DNA of 64,000 nt from JAPSGM01 sp963777045 (GTDB lineage: Bacteria > Chloroflexota > Limnocylindria > QHBO01). Shown here one piece after another: positions 1 through 8,241 of the stretch (position 1 is the stretch's first letter; each line of letters starts with the position of its first letter). The translations under genes and the position numbers were made by a program. Location of the stretch: assembly GCA_963777045.1 (NCBI GenBank), contig CAVZPD010000027.1, positions 1 through 64,000 on the forward strand, given 5' to 3'. The notes under the pieces are model-generated. The model was not told the DNA's origin, searched no databases, and worked only from the letters and a program-made list of their open reading frames with translations.

Positions 1-30
1 TCACGCGTGAGCGGTGCTTCCCGCGCCGGG

Positions 31-48
31 CGTTGCACCCAGCGCAAC
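31..48. repeat. hairpin repeat copy 1
   Basis: An 18-bp unit with arms GTTGC and GCAAC around a 7-nt loop. A near-identical copy (one mismatch over 18 bp) lies at 93-110. Both are downstream of the minus-strand tRNA-Leu pair. The role is unknown; a transcript-end hairpin is the simplest reading. Confidence 0.5.
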
Positions 49-89
49 AGATCACGCCACAACGGCCGCCTGACGCACTCTCGCGCGCA

Positions 90-114
90 AATCGTTGCAC
101 CCGGCGCAACGATT
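90..114. terminator. 9-bp stem hairpin downstream of tRNA-Leu genes
   Basis: Arms AATCGTTGC (90-98) and GCAACGATT (106-114) are perfectly complementary around a 7-nt loop. The hairpin lies 73 nt beyond the 3' end of the minus-strand tRNA-Leu(GAG). There is no long U-tract, so it is a candidate terminator or processing structure, not a textbook intrinsic terminator. It is the better-paired copy of the repeat at 31-48. Confidence 0.45.
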
Positions 115-186
115 CCAAGCACAGCTCGCCGGGCCGCGGCCAGAGGCGCCCGCGCGCGGACGCATCGGTCCGGATCAGGAGGAAGG

Positions 187-271
187 TGGTGCCCAGGCCG
201 GGACTTGAACCCGGATGAGTTGCCTCATACGCCCCTCAAACGTACGCGTATACCAATTCCGCCACCTGGGC
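187..271 (-). tRNA. tRNA-Leu (anticodon GAG)
   Basis: Read on the minus strand, the acceptor arm GCCCAGG pairs with CCTGGGC. The anticodon loop TTGAGGG carries GAG. The long variable arm (TGAG-GCAA-CTCA) marks a class II tRNA. Discriminator A and the CCA end are encoded. It reads CUC/CUU leucine codons. It lies 14 bp downstream of a second tRNA-Leu and is probably co-transcribed with it. Confidence 0.95.
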
Positions 272-285
272 CCGAACTGAGGGTA

Positions 286-373
286 TGGTACCGAGGGAGG
301 GACTTGAACCCACACGACCGTAATGGTCACTAGGTCCTGAACCTAGCGCGTCTGCCTATTCCGCCACCTCGGC
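286..373 (-). tRNA. tRNA-Leu (anticodon CAG)
   Basis: Minus-strand class II tRNA. Acceptor GCCGAGG pairs with CCTCGGT (G-U first pair), anticodon stem CTAGG/CCTAG, loop TTCAGGA giving anticodon CAG, long variable arm, encoded CCA. It reads CUG, expected to be a dominant Leu codon in a GC-rich genome. An extended -10 box lies just upstream at 413-421. Confidence 0.95.
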
Positions 374-412
374 ACGCGTTCACCGGACGCGAACGCCCGG
401 CGAGGCCGCCAG

Positions 413-421
413 ATTCTAGCA
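413..421 (-). promoter_or_regulatory. extended -10 for the tRNA-Leu pair
   Basis: On the minus strand this reads TGCTAGAAT, an extended -10 (TGn plus TAGAAT). Transcription would start near 406, leaving a leader of about 33 nt before the tRNA-Leu(CAG). No convincing -35 is visible, which is usual for extended -10 promoters. Confidence 0.5.
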
Positions 422-464
422 TGCTCCCGGACCGATGCAGCCCGAGCCGCGATTGCGCCTGCGG

Positions 465-683
465 TCAGCCGCCCGGGAGCAGGTTGAGCAGGCTGAACAG
501 CACGAACAGCACCGCCAGCACGATCGTCAGTCGGAAGAGCGTGCGCTCGATTCCGCGCCGGCTGCGGTAGGCGGTGACCTCGCCACCGAACGCGCCGCCA
601 AGCCCCGTCCCGCGCTGCTGCAGCAGGATCGAGGCGACGAGCGCCACGGCAAGGATCATCTGGGCTACGACAAGGGGACTCAT
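465..683 (-). CDS. secG: preprotein translocase subunit SecG
   Basis: A 72-residue protein with two hydrophobic helices (about 4-20 and 50-70) joined by a Gly-rich loop containing GLGGAFGG, the usual SecG layout and length. SecG is the small accessory subunit of the SecYEG channel in the cytoplasmic membrane. It is the last gene of the rapZ-yvcK-whiA-tpiA-gpmI-secG operon and starts 12 nt after the gpmI stop. Placement of secG after glycolytic genes is common in Gram-positive and Chloroflexota genomes. Confidence 0.92.
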   Translation of the reverse strand: MSPLVVAQMILAVALVASILLQQRGTGLGGAFGGEVTAYRSRRGIERTLFRLTIVLAVLFVLFSLLNLLPGG

Positions 684-695
684 CGAGGGCGCAGT

Positions 696-2223
696 CTACT
701 CGATGAGGCTTCGACCCGTCATCTCGGGCCCGGGCGCGATGTCCATGAGCGTGCAGAGCGTCGGCGCCACATCGGCCAGGCGGCCGTCGCGCAGCCGCGC
801 CCCGCGCCACGACTCCCCCACCAGGACCATGGGCACCGGCGACGTGGTGTGCTTGGTCTGCGGCATCCCCGCCTCGTCGCGCATCTCCTCGATGTTGCCG
901 TGATCGGCGGTGATCGCCAGCGCCCCGCCGGCAGCGAGCACGGCGTCCGCGACCCGTCGCAGGCACCCGTCGACGATCTCTGCGGCCTCGACCGCGGCGT
1001 CCCACACGCCCGTGTGGCCGACCATGTCGGGGTTGGCGTAGTTCACCACGATGAAGTCGTACGTTGCCGGAGCCGATGCCCTCCAGGAGCCGCTCCGTGA
1101 TCTCCAGCGCCCCCATCTCCGGGGCGAGGTCGTAGGTGGCCACGTCGCGCCGGGACGGAACGAGGACGCGCTCCTCGCCGGGAAGCTCCTCCTCGCGGCC
1201 CCCGTTGAAGAAGTAGGTCACGTGCGCATACTTCTCGGTCTCCGCCACGTGCAGCTGCCGCTTGCCGAGGCGTGAGAGGTAGGCCGCCAGCGAGTCGATC
1301 TGCAGCGGCGGGAAGGCCACCGGCACGGGCAGATCGTCCGACGCCTGGTACTCGGTCAGGGTGGCCACGTGCAGGCGCGCCGGGCGGCGGCCGCGATCGA
1401 AGTCATCGAATGCGTCGAGCGCCAGCGCCCGCGTCAGCTGCCGGGCCCGATCGGCGCGGAAGTTGAGGTGGACGACCGCGTCGCCGTCGGCCATGCCACG
1501 GTAGCCGTCGACCACGCTGGGGCGGATGAACTCGTCGCTCTCCCCCGCTTCGTAGGCGGCTTCGATGGCCGCTGCGCCGCTCGGGACGTCGCGGCCGTCA
1601 CCGTGCACGATCGCCTCCCAGGCGAGCTGCGTCCGGTCCCAGCGCCGATCGCGATCCATGGCGAAGTAGCGGCCGCTGACGGTCGCCACGTGCGCACTGC
1701 CCCGGATGCGCGCCTCGAGCGCGGGCAGGAACTCGATGGCGGAGCGCGGCGGCGTGTCCCGTCCATCGGTGAAGGCGTGGAGCGCCACGCGCTCGGGCGG
1801 CAGCCCGACGTCCTGCGCCAGCTGCACCATGGCGACGATGTGCTCGTCGACGGCGTGAATCCCGCCCGGGCCGATGAGCCCCATCAGGTGCAGCGTGCTG
1901 CCGTGCTCGACGGCGTGGTCGGCGGCCACGCGCAGGACGGCATTGCGGACGAATTCGCCGTCGTCGATGGCCTTGCTGATTCGCGGCAGGTCCTGCAGCA
2001 CCGGGAAGCCCGCCCCCAGGTTGAGATGGCCGACCTCCGAGTTGCCCATCTGGCCCTTCGGAAGGCCAACGTCCTCCCCGGAAGCCGCGAGCCGACAGGT
2101 CGGCCAGGAGGCCGTCAAGTCATGCCAGGCGGGCATCTGCGCGGCGAGCAGCGCGTTGCGCTCCGGGTCGTCGTTCAGGCCGAAGCCGTCGAGCACGCAC
2201 AGGACCACCGGTCGCGGCGCCAT
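696..2223 (-). pseudogene. gpmI: 2,3-bisphosphoglycerate-independent phosphoglycerate mutase, frameshifted
   Basis: Encodes the Mn-dependent glycolytic mutase interconverting 3- and 2-phosphoglycerate. The N-terminal part (from ATG 2223) shows VVLCVLDGFG and the catalytic-Ser motif GQMGNSEVGHLN. The C-terminal part lies in another frame and shows VNYANPDMVGHTG and the metal-binding ITADHGNIEEM. Removing one base at about 1062 joins the two into a normal-length protein of roughly 509 residues. The sequence therefore shows a single-base insertion. In an otherwise intact operon this may be a sequencing or assembly error, so the gene may be functional. Its ATG overlaps the tpiA stop by one base (TGATG). 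Confidence 0.85.
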
Positions 2224-2993
2224 CAGGTACGGACCTCTGCCGCCGCCCGCACGATCGCCGCGAAGCGCGACGCATCGAGCGAAGCGCCGCCCACCAGCGC
2301 GCCGTCGACGTCGGGCATGGCGAAGAGGTCGCCCGAGTTGTCCGGCGTGCAGCTGCCGCCGTAGAGGATCGGCACCTCGTGGGCCGCGTCCGGATCCGCC
2401 TCGTGCAGTATGGCCCGGATCTGCGCAGCGGCCGCCTGGGCGTCGTCCGGCGAGGCGGCGTCGCCGGTGCCGATGGCCCAGACCGGCTCGTAGGCGATCA
2501 CGAGCCTGCTCCCCGTCAGCCGCTCGAGGCCCGAGATCGCGGCCCGCAGCTGGCGGTCGATGACCGCCTCGGTCTGCCCCGCTCGTCGCTCGTCGGCCCG
2601 CTCCCCGATGGCGGCGATCGGGACGAGCTCGTGGTCGACCGCCGAGCGGACCTTGGCCGCCACGCCGGTATCGGTCTCGTTGTCGTACTGCCTGCGCTCG
2701 GAGTGGCCGATGATCACGTAGTCGGCCAGTCCGGCCAGCATCAGCGGCGAGATCTCGCCGGTGTAGGCCCCCGACTCCTCGCCGCGCATCGTCTGCGCGC
2801 CCACGGCCACCTCGCTGCCGCGAACCGCCTCCGCCACTGCCTCCAGGTAGACCGATGGCGGGCAGATGACCGTGCGCGCGGAGAGCCCCCGCGTCGCAGC
2901 CGCCACGGCCCGCGCCAGCTCGACGGCAGCGGAGCGGCTGGTGGGATTCATCTTCCAGTTCCCCGCCACGAATGGCAGCCGGGTCTCGATCAC
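2223..2993 (-). CDS. tpiA: triosephosphate isomerase
   Basis: A 256-residue TIM-barrel enzyme interconverting dihydroxyacetone phosphate and glyceraldehyde 3-phosphate. Visible are AGNWKMN (catalytic Lys), IIGHSERR (catalytic His), AYEPVWAIGTG (catalytic Glu) and the phosphate-binding YGGS and GALVGGAS. The GTG start at 2993 is chosen because it overlaps the whiA stop in a GTGA arrangement and puts AGNWKMN at the expected N-terminal place. The usually conserved Cys after the catalytic His region is replaced in the IAAIGE segment. It sits in the same operon as gpmI; gap and pgk, often neighbours, are absent here. Confidence 0.95.
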   Translation of the reverse strand: MIETRLPFVAGNWKMNPTSRSAAVELARAVAAATRGLSARTVICPPSVYLEAVAEAVRGSEVAVGAQTMRGEESGAYTGEISPLMLAGLADYVIIGHSERRQYDNETDTGVAAKVRSAVDHELVPIAAIGERADERRAGQTEAVIDRQLRAAISGLERLTGSRLVIAYEPVWAIGTGDAASPDDAQAAAAQIRAILHEADPDAAHEVPILYGGSCTPDNSGDLFAMPDVDGALVGGASLDASRFAAIVRAAAEVRT

Positions 2994-3880
2994 GCGGTCC
3001 TCCTGGCTCGGTCGGGTTTCGTTGGCTCCTCTGCGCTCTTCGCCAGGGCGACGAGTCGTCGGAGCCGATGGTTGACCGCCGAACGGCTGATGCCCAGCGA
3101 TGCGGCAAGGGCGTCCAGGTCGGCATCGGGCTGACGGCGGCGTTGTTGTGCGGTCTCGCGCAGTGCCTCGGGCAGCTGCGTCAGCTCTCCCGTCGCCTCC
3201 AGCCGGCTGATCGCCTGCAGCTGCCGATCCGCGGCGCGAACGGTCCGGTCGAGGTTCGCCTCCTCCGCGTTCAGCAGGCGGTTGAGACGGTTGCGGACGT
3301 CGCGCGCGACGCGATCCGACTCGAGGTCCAGCAGGGCGCGGTTGGCGCCGGTCAGGCGCAGCAGCGCCCCAAGCTGTTCGCGTCCCTTCAGGTAGACCAC
3401 GTGCCGGCCCCGGCGGCGCTGCAGGCCGGGCGTCAGGTCCAGCTCGCGGAGGTGGGCAACCAGCTGGGCTGCGCGGCGCCCATCGTCGAAGACAAACTCG
3501 ACGTGCGGGCCGCTGTGCGTCAGGGAGATCGACCCGGAGAGCAGCACGCCACGCAGGAACGCGCGCCGGTCGCACGGCTTGGCGCTGGCCCAGTGCCACG
3601 GACGCTCATCATCCGGCGAGAGGGCGATCGCGAGGTGGTGCCGTCCCGAACGCGCCCGTCCCGGTCCGGAGCGCAGGCCGGCGGCCGGGCCGGCGGTCGC
3701 CGGGATGCCCAGCGACGCCGCCAGCTGGACGGCGACGCGTGCCGTGGAGTGCTCGAGGGTGCTGACGCCGCCCGCGGCGCTGCGGACGAAGAGGAGCCCG
3801 GCCAGCTCCGCGCGGCGGCAGCAGCTGCGCGCGGGTTGAATCCTTGCGAGCTCGCCCTTCAGCTCGCTGGCGACCAGCAT
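2990..3880 (-). CDS. whiA: WhiA-family DNA-binding regulator
   Basis: A 296-residue protein. The N-terminal two thirds match the degenerate LAGLIDADG-like fold of WhiA (GELARI, CCRRAELAGLL, RRAFLRGVLLSGSISLT). The C-terminal region (about 225-285) is the helix-turn-helix with LDALAASLGISRSAVNHRLRRL. WhiA controls cell division and differentiation genes in Actinomycetota and is conserved in Firmicutes and Chloroflexota beside yvcK and rapZ, as here. It starts 7 nt after the yvcK stop and overlaps tpiA by 4 nt. Confidence 0.93.
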   Translation of the reverse strand: MLVASELKGELARIQPARSCCRRAELAGLLFVRSAAGGVSTLEHSTARVAVQLAASLGIPATAGPAAGLRSGPGRARSGRHHLAIALSPDDERPWHWASAKPCDRRAFLRGVLLSGSISLTHSGPHVEFVFDDGRRAAQLVAHLRELDLTPGLQRRRGRHVVYLKGREQLGALLRLTGANRALLDLESDRVARDVRNRLNRLLNAEEANLDRTVRAADRQLQAISRLEATGELTQLPEALRETAQQRRRQPDADLDALAASLGISRSAVNHRLRRLVALAKSAEEPTKPDRARRTA

Positions 3881-3887
3881 CGGCTCG

Positions 3888-5204
3888 TCAGCCCGCCGAC
3901 GCGGCCGGGCGACGGAGGCGACGCTGCCGGACCCGTTCCCCGCGCTCCTCCTGCTGGAGGCGGAGCAGCGCGCTGGCCAGCTTGGCTGGATCGTGGCGAT
4001 GCGCGTTCGAGACGTCCACCAGGTCCTGCTCGATCACGGCCACCGGCAGCTCCTCCAGGCGACGCTCGTCGACGATCACCGGCTGCCCCAGCCATCCCTG
4101 CGGCCGTCGCGCGGAGTGGTTGCCGTTGATGAGCGCGAAGTCGATCAGGTCATCGCCCACGTGCTCGAAGAGTGCCTCCAGGTGTGCCGCCGCGGAGAAG
4201 GTGGCGGTCTCGCCCGGCTGGGTCGCCACGTTGCACACGTAGACGCGCAGACCGCTGGCTGCCGCGAGGGCATCACGGATATCGCTGATGAGCAGGTTGG
4301 GAAGGACGCTCGAGTAGAGGCTGCCCGGGCCGATCACGATCATGTCCGCCTCGAGCATGCGTTCCAGCGCCTCGGGATTGGCGCGGACGTCGCCTGGCTC
4401 GATCGTCACGCGATCGATGGGCTCCTCCGCATGGGTGATCGCCGCCTGGCCCTGGAGCCGCCGACCCGAGGCCAGCACCGCGGCCAGGTTCAGCGGCACG
4501 CTGGTGGCCGGCAGCACCTGGCCGCGCACCGCGAGGACGCGGTTCGACTCGCGCACCGCCTCCTCGAAGTCACCGGTCACGGCCGTCATGGCGGCGATGA
4601 AGAGGTTGCCGAAGGCGTGGTCGTCCAGGCCCGAGCCCGGCGGGAACCGATACTGCATCAGCTGGGTCATCAGGGGCTCGGCATCGGCCAGGGCGGCGAT
4701 GCAGTTGCGAATGTCGCCCGGCGGCGCAATCCCCAGCTGCTGGCGCAGCCGGCCCGATGAGCCGCCGTCGTCCGCGACGGCAACGATGGCGGTGATGTTC
4801 GCCGAATAGCCCTTGAGCCCGCGCAGGAGCGTCGAGAGCCCGGTGCCGCCGCCGATCGCCACGATGCGCGGTCCGCGGGCCAGGTAGCGCTTGGTGTAGA
4901 GCACCTCCATGACGCTGTCGCCGCGCTGCACGAATGGCGAAACGACGCTCCGCATCAACCCCCAGACCCCGATTGCGGTGAGGAAGATCCCGCCGGCCAC
5001 GGCGATGGCGGCCCGGATCGGCCGATCCAGGCCGGCGCCGGTGATGAAGAGCACGATGGAGTCGTCCGGCAGGCCCCGATACAGCTCGATGAGGAGAATG
5101 GCGGAAGCGAGGCCGAGCACGGTGATCCCAGCGAAGAGCAGCAGCAGCCAGCGCTTGAGGTGCATGCCGGGATACATCCAGCGCGGCAGGCGCGGCAGCT
5201 TCAT
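3888..5204 (-). CDS. yvcK: YvcK/CofD-like gluconeogenesis factor with N-terminal membrane anchor
   Basis: 438 residues. Two predicted membrane helices (about 18-42 and 62-85) precede the YvcK domain, which begins at IVAIGGGTGLSTLLRGLK and contains VADDGGSSGRLRQ, GDIRNCIAAL and IGPGSLYSSVLPNLL. YvcK proteins bind UDP-sugars and link central carbon metabolism to peptidoglycan synthesis. The membrane anchor is absent from the Bacillus protein but known in some other phyla. The start overlaps the rapZ stop (ATGA). Confidence 0.92.
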   Translation of the reverse strand: MKLPRLPRWMYPGMHLKRWLLLLFAGITVLGLASAILLIELYRGLPDDSIVLFITGAGLDRPIRAAIAVAGGIFLTAIGVWGLMRSVVSPFVQRGDSVMEVLYTKRYLARGPRIVAIGGGTGLSTLLRGLKGYSANITAIVAVADDGGSSGRLRQQLGIAPPGDIRNCIAALADAEPLMTQLMQYRFPPGSGLDDHAFGNLFIAAMTAVTGDFEEAVRESNRVLAVRGQVLPATSVPLNLAAVLASGRRLQGQAAITHAEEPIDRVTIEPGDVRANPEALERMLEADMIVIGPGSLYSSVLPNLLISDIRDALAAASGLRVYVCNVATQPGETATFSAAAHLEALFEHVGDDLIDFALINGNHSARRPQGWLGQPVIVDERRLEELPVAVIEQDLVDVSNAHRHDPAKLASALLRLQQEERGERVRQRRLRRPAASAG

Positions 5205-6151
5205 CGCTCGAGCTCCCGGTGGAAGACGGCGACCGAGGCGCCCTCGACGTCCTGCAGCCGCTCCGCCAGCTCCTCTGCCAACGCGATCGAGCGGTGGTAG
5301 CCCCCGGTGCAGCCGAGCGCCACCGTCAGGCGCTCCTTGCCCTCGGCGCGGTAGGCGGGAATGGTCAGCTGGAGCATCTCGGCGACGAGGTCGAGGAAGC
5401 GGCCGGCCGCGGGCTGCTGGAGGACGTAGTCGCGAACCGGCGGGTGCAGCCCCGACAGCTTCTTCAGGTCGGGAACGTAGTACGGGTTCGTCAGGAAGCG
5501 CACGTCGAAGACGAGGTCGGCCTCGAGGGGCAGGCCGTACTTGAAGCCGAAGGTCACGATGTCGACCGTCACCGTATCGCTCGCTCCATCGCGCGGAACG
5601 AAGCCGATGAGCCGTTCCTTCAGCTGCCCCACCGAGAGGCCGCTGGTGTCGATGACGTGGTCGGCCAGCGCACGGGTCGCCTCGAGGCGCCGCCGCTCCT
5701 CGGCGATCCCCGCCTGGATGCCGCTGCGCGCCTGCAGCGGGTGCCGGTGCCGCGTCTCGCTGAATCGGCTCACCAGGTTCGCGTCGTTGGCCTCGAGGTA
5801 GATGATGTCGAGGTTCGCGCCCCGGGCACGCAGCTTGTCGCGCGCCTCGCCGATGGCGACCGACGGGTCCCCGGCGCGGATGTCGAGCACGAGGGCAATG
5901 CGCGCGTAGCGCACCGGATCGGCCCGGCGGAGGTCGAGGAAGCTGTCGAGCAGCTCAGGCGGCAGGTTGTCGACGCAGTAGTAGCCGAGGTCCTCGAACT
6001 GCTTGGAAGCCTGGCTCTTCCCGGCCCCGGAGAGGCCGCTGATGATGACCACCTGGCCACCGGCAGGCTGCCCGTCCTGATCGGGGCTCCCCCGCCGGCC
6101 GGGCAGCGTCGCGCGGGATGCTGCAGTGGCGGTCTGTGCGGCTCGCGGCAT
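5201..6151 (-). CDS. rapZ: RNase adapter protein RapZ / nucleotide-binding protein
   Basis: A P-loop protein of about 316 residues from ATG 6151. Motifs: IISGLSGAGKSQA (Walker A), YYCVDNLPPELL, FGFKYGLPLEADLVFDVRFL, NPYYVPDLKKLSG and the C-terminal GCTGGYHRSIALAEELA. RapZ-like proteins bind nucleotides and GlcN6P-type ligands and act with YvcK in cell-envelope metabolism. A longer in-frame start at 6259 would run into the upstream gene; ATG 6151 lies 22 nt behind the predicted transcription start. About 30 N-terminal residues are low-complexity and poorly conserved, so the true start could be slightly later. Confidence 0.9.
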   Translation of the reverse strand: MPRAAQTATAASRATLPGRRGSPDQDGQPAGGQVVIISGLSGAGKSQASKQFEDLGYYCVDNLPPELLDSFLDLRRADPVRYARIALVLDIRAGDPSVAIGEARDKLRARGANLDIIYLEANDANLVSRFSETRHRHPLQARSGIQAGIAEERRRLEATRALADHVIDTSGLSVGQLKERLIGFVPRDGASDTVTVDIVTFGFKYGLPLEADLVFDVRFLTNPYYVPDLKKLSGLHPPVRDYVLQQPAAGRFLDLVAEMLQLTIPAYRAEGKERLTVALGCTGGYHRSIALAEELAERLQDVEGASVAVFHRELER

Positions 6152-6179
6152 GGCCCTGTGCGTGGTGCTCAGTGGCCCG

Positions 6180-6185
6180 AGTATA
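6180..6185 (-). promoter_or_regulatory. -10 box of the rapZ-secG operon
   Basis: TATACT on the minus strand (5 of 6 to TATAAT) in the 37-bp gap between the HDAC-like gene stop and rapZ. Transcription would start near 6173. No good -35 is seen because the upstream bases lie in coding sequence. Confidence 0.5.
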
Positions 6186-6188
6186 GCC

Positions 6189-7178
6189 CTACCGACCGCC
6201 GCCGCCGTCCGCTGCAAACCCGGAGAGGAGGCCTTCGACCGCGGCAGCCGCGCTCGCACGCAAGGCGGGCAGGTCGTACCCGCCCTCGAGCGTGAGGGCC
6301 ACCCCGTGGATGCCGAGCCGCGTGGCGAGCCGAGCCATCTCGGCGGCGACCCGCCGGTACCCGGCCTCGGTCACAGCCAGGTGCGCGAGCGGATCGTCGC
6401 GGTGCGCGTCAAACCCGGCCGAGACGAGGATCGCCTGCGGGGAGAAGGCCTCCACCGCTGGCAGCAGCTGCGTGAGCCAGGCATCGGTGAACGCATCATC
6501 GCCGCTGCCCGGCGGCAGGGGGGCGTTGTGCTTCGTGCCGGCGGCGGGCCCGCTTCCGTCCTCCGTCGCGCCGCCGGTGCCGGGATAGAGCGGCGACTGG
6601 TGGGTGGAGGCGTAGCAGAGGTCGGCATCGGCGTCGAAGATCGCCTGCGTCCCGTCGCCGTGGTGCACGTCCCAATCGAGGACCGCGATCCGCCGGGCAG
6701 CGCCCGTGGCGCGCAGGTCGGCCACGGCGAGCGCGACGTTGTTGATGAGGCAGAAGCCGGCCGCTCGCTCTGCCGATGCGTGGTGCCCCGGCGGCCGGAC
6801 GACGGCGAACGCCACGCGCGCTCGCCCGCGCGCCGCCACCTGCGCCGCCTGGATCGTGGCGCCGGCCGCCACGCGGGCAGCGTCAACGGAACGTGGCCCC
6901 ACGTAGGTGTCCGCGTCGAGCCAGCCGCCGCCGGCGTGCGCGATCTGCTCCAGCCGATCGACGTGCCAGGCCGGGTGGATGCGCTGCAGCTGCTCGTCGG
7001 TTGCTGGGACCGGCGCCTCATGAATGAGGTCGGCGCCCGCCCGAGCGGCCCCATCGGTCACCCCCGCGGCGACGGCGGCGAGCCGCTCCGGTCGCTCGGG
7101 GTGCCCCGGGGCGGAGTGCTCGTCCATGGCCGCGTGGGTCAGCAGGAGCACGCGCCCAGCTGACGTGGAGCCACCCAT
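6189..7178 (-). CDS. histone deacetylase family protein (AcuC/AphA-like)
   Basis: A 329-residue arginase-fold zinc amidohydrolase. It has VRPPGHHA (tandem His at about 132-133), the zinc-ligand motif DWDVHHGDGTQ (Asp170, His172), the late LVSAGFDAHRDDPL and the LEGGYDL loop, so the catalytic set is complete. Bacterial members deacetylate acyl-lysines (AcuC on acetyl-CoA synthetase) or acetylpolyamines; the substrate cannot be told here. It begins 3 nt after tatC and is probably co-transcribed with tatA-tatC. Confidence 0.9.
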   Translation of the reverse strand: MGGSTSAGRVLLLTHAAMDEHSAPGHPERPERLAAVAAGVTDGAARAGADLIHEAPVPATDEQLQRIHPAWHVDRLEQIAHAGGGWLDADTYVGPRSVDAARVAAGATIQAAQVAARGRARVAFAVVRPPGHHASAERAAGFCLINNVALAVADLRATGAARRIAVLDWDVHHGDGTQAIFDADADLCYASTHQSPLYPGTGGATEDGSGPAAGTKHNAPLPPGSGDDAFTDAWLTQLLPAVEAFSPQAILVSAGFDAHRDDPLAHLAVTEAGYRRVAAEMARLATRLGIHGVALTLEGGYDLPALRASAAAAVEGLLSGFAADGGGGR

Positions 7179-7181
7179 CGG

Positions 7182-7892
7182 TCAGCGCCGGATCAGCCGT
7201 ATGACGAGCAGCGAGCCCTCGAAGAGCAGGAACATCACGCCGGACAGGATGAGCGGCGAGATGGGATCCCCGCCGGGGGTCAGCACGATCGCGAACAGGA
7301 CGATCGCCAGGATCGCCCATCGGCGCTGCGACGCGACGCGCCTGTAGTTGAGGATTCCCACCCGGGTCAGGCCGATCAGCACGATCGGGAACTCGAGCAC
7401 GAGGCCGAAGGCCAGCATCATGGTCGTCACGAAGCCGATGTAGCCGTCCACCGTCAGCGCCGGCTCCAGGCCCTCCCCGGCGAAGCCGAGCAGGAAGTTG
7501 AGCGCATACGGGATCACGATGAAGCCGATGACGACGCCCAGGGCGAAGAGGGCGAGGGCGGCGATGATCACCGGCCAGACGAAGCGCCGCTCGCGGGCGG
7601 TCAGGCCGGGCGTCACGAAGCGCCAGACGTGGAACAGGATGACCGGCATCGCCAGCGCGATCCCGATGAAGCCGGCGATCTTGAGTCGGGCCGAGAACGC
7701 GTCGGCCGGGTTCAGGAAGATGAGGGTCCGGTACTCCTCGGGCAGCCGGGAGCGGAGGAGGTCGAGAACCGAGCCGGAGACGATGTAGCCGAGGACGGCC
7801 GCGGCCAGGACCGAGATGACGATGATGATCAGGCGCCGGCGGAGCTCCTCGAGGTGCTCGATGAGGCTCATGGTGGCCAGCTCGCGGGTCAC
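7182..7892 (-). CDS. tatC: Sec-independent translocase subunit TatC
   Basis: 236 residues with six membrane helices. It opens with the diagnostic MSLIEHLEELRRRL segment and has FVTPGLTARERRF, the cytoplasmic-loop pattern of TatC. TatC is the twin-arginine signal receptor. The frame allows GTG 7892 or ATG 7871; ATG 7871 gives the canonical N-terminus (MSLIEHLEEL) and is equally plausible. It follows tatA after about 100 nt, and the pair suffices for a minimal TatAC system. Confidence 0.93.
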   Translation of the reverse strand: MTRELATMSLIEHLEELRRRLIIIVISVLAAAVLGYIVSGSVLDLLRSRLPEEYRTLIFLNPADAFSARLKIAGFIGIALAMPVILFHVWRFVTPGLTARERRFVWPVIIAALALFALGVVIGFIVIPYALNFLLGFAGEGLEPALTVDGYIGFVTTMMLAFGLVLEFPIVLIGLTRVGILNYRRVASQRRWAILAIVLFAIVLTPGGDPISPLILSGVMFLLFEGSLLVIRLIRR

Positions 7893-7988
7893 GTTTCGGT
7901 CACTCGCTCATGTGCGTGGCGCGGCGACAGTCCGGCGGCCGCACAGGTCGCCGGGGAGGGTGTCGTGGTGGGGGGAGGGCCGGGGTGC

Positions 7989-8192
7989 CTACTTGTTGTC
8001 GGACTGCTCGTTGCTCGCGCCCGGCTTCTTCGTCTCGCCGCGGATCGATTCCTCGAGGTCGTTCGAGGCCTTTCGGAACTCCCGGACGCCCTTGCCGATG
8101 GCGTTGCCGATATCGGGCAGCTTGCCGGGTCCGAAGACGATCAGGACCACCACCAGGAGGATGATGAGCTCAGGCCAGCCAATTGGTCCCAT
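7989..8192 (-). CDS. tatA: Sec-independent translocase subunit TatA
   Basis: 67 residues: one N-terminal membrane helix (WPELIILLVVVLIVFGPGKLP), then an amphipathic helix (DIGNAIGKGVREFRKA) and a charged tail, the classic TatA form with the FGPGKLP hinge. TatA oligomers form the protein-conducting part of the Tat pathway. The start at ATG 8192 is supported by a GAAGGA ribosome site about 10 nt upstream. A TACACT -10-like box at 8252-8257, inside the end of pyrF, may drive tatA-tatC. Confidence 0.93.
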   Translation of the reverse strand: MGPIGWPELIILLVVVLIVFGPGKLPDIGNAIGKGVREFRKASNDLEESIRGETKKPGASNEQSDNK

Positions 8193-8241
8193 GGGATATG
8201 CCGATCCTTCTTGTGGCGCCTCGGGCGCCGGCTTGTGAGGA

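Noticed and set aside
343..3126. A 927-codon minus-strand frame spanning gpmI, secG and tpiA
   Set aside because: Only its central part is the gpmI N-terminal portion; the rest reads tpiA and secG out of frame.
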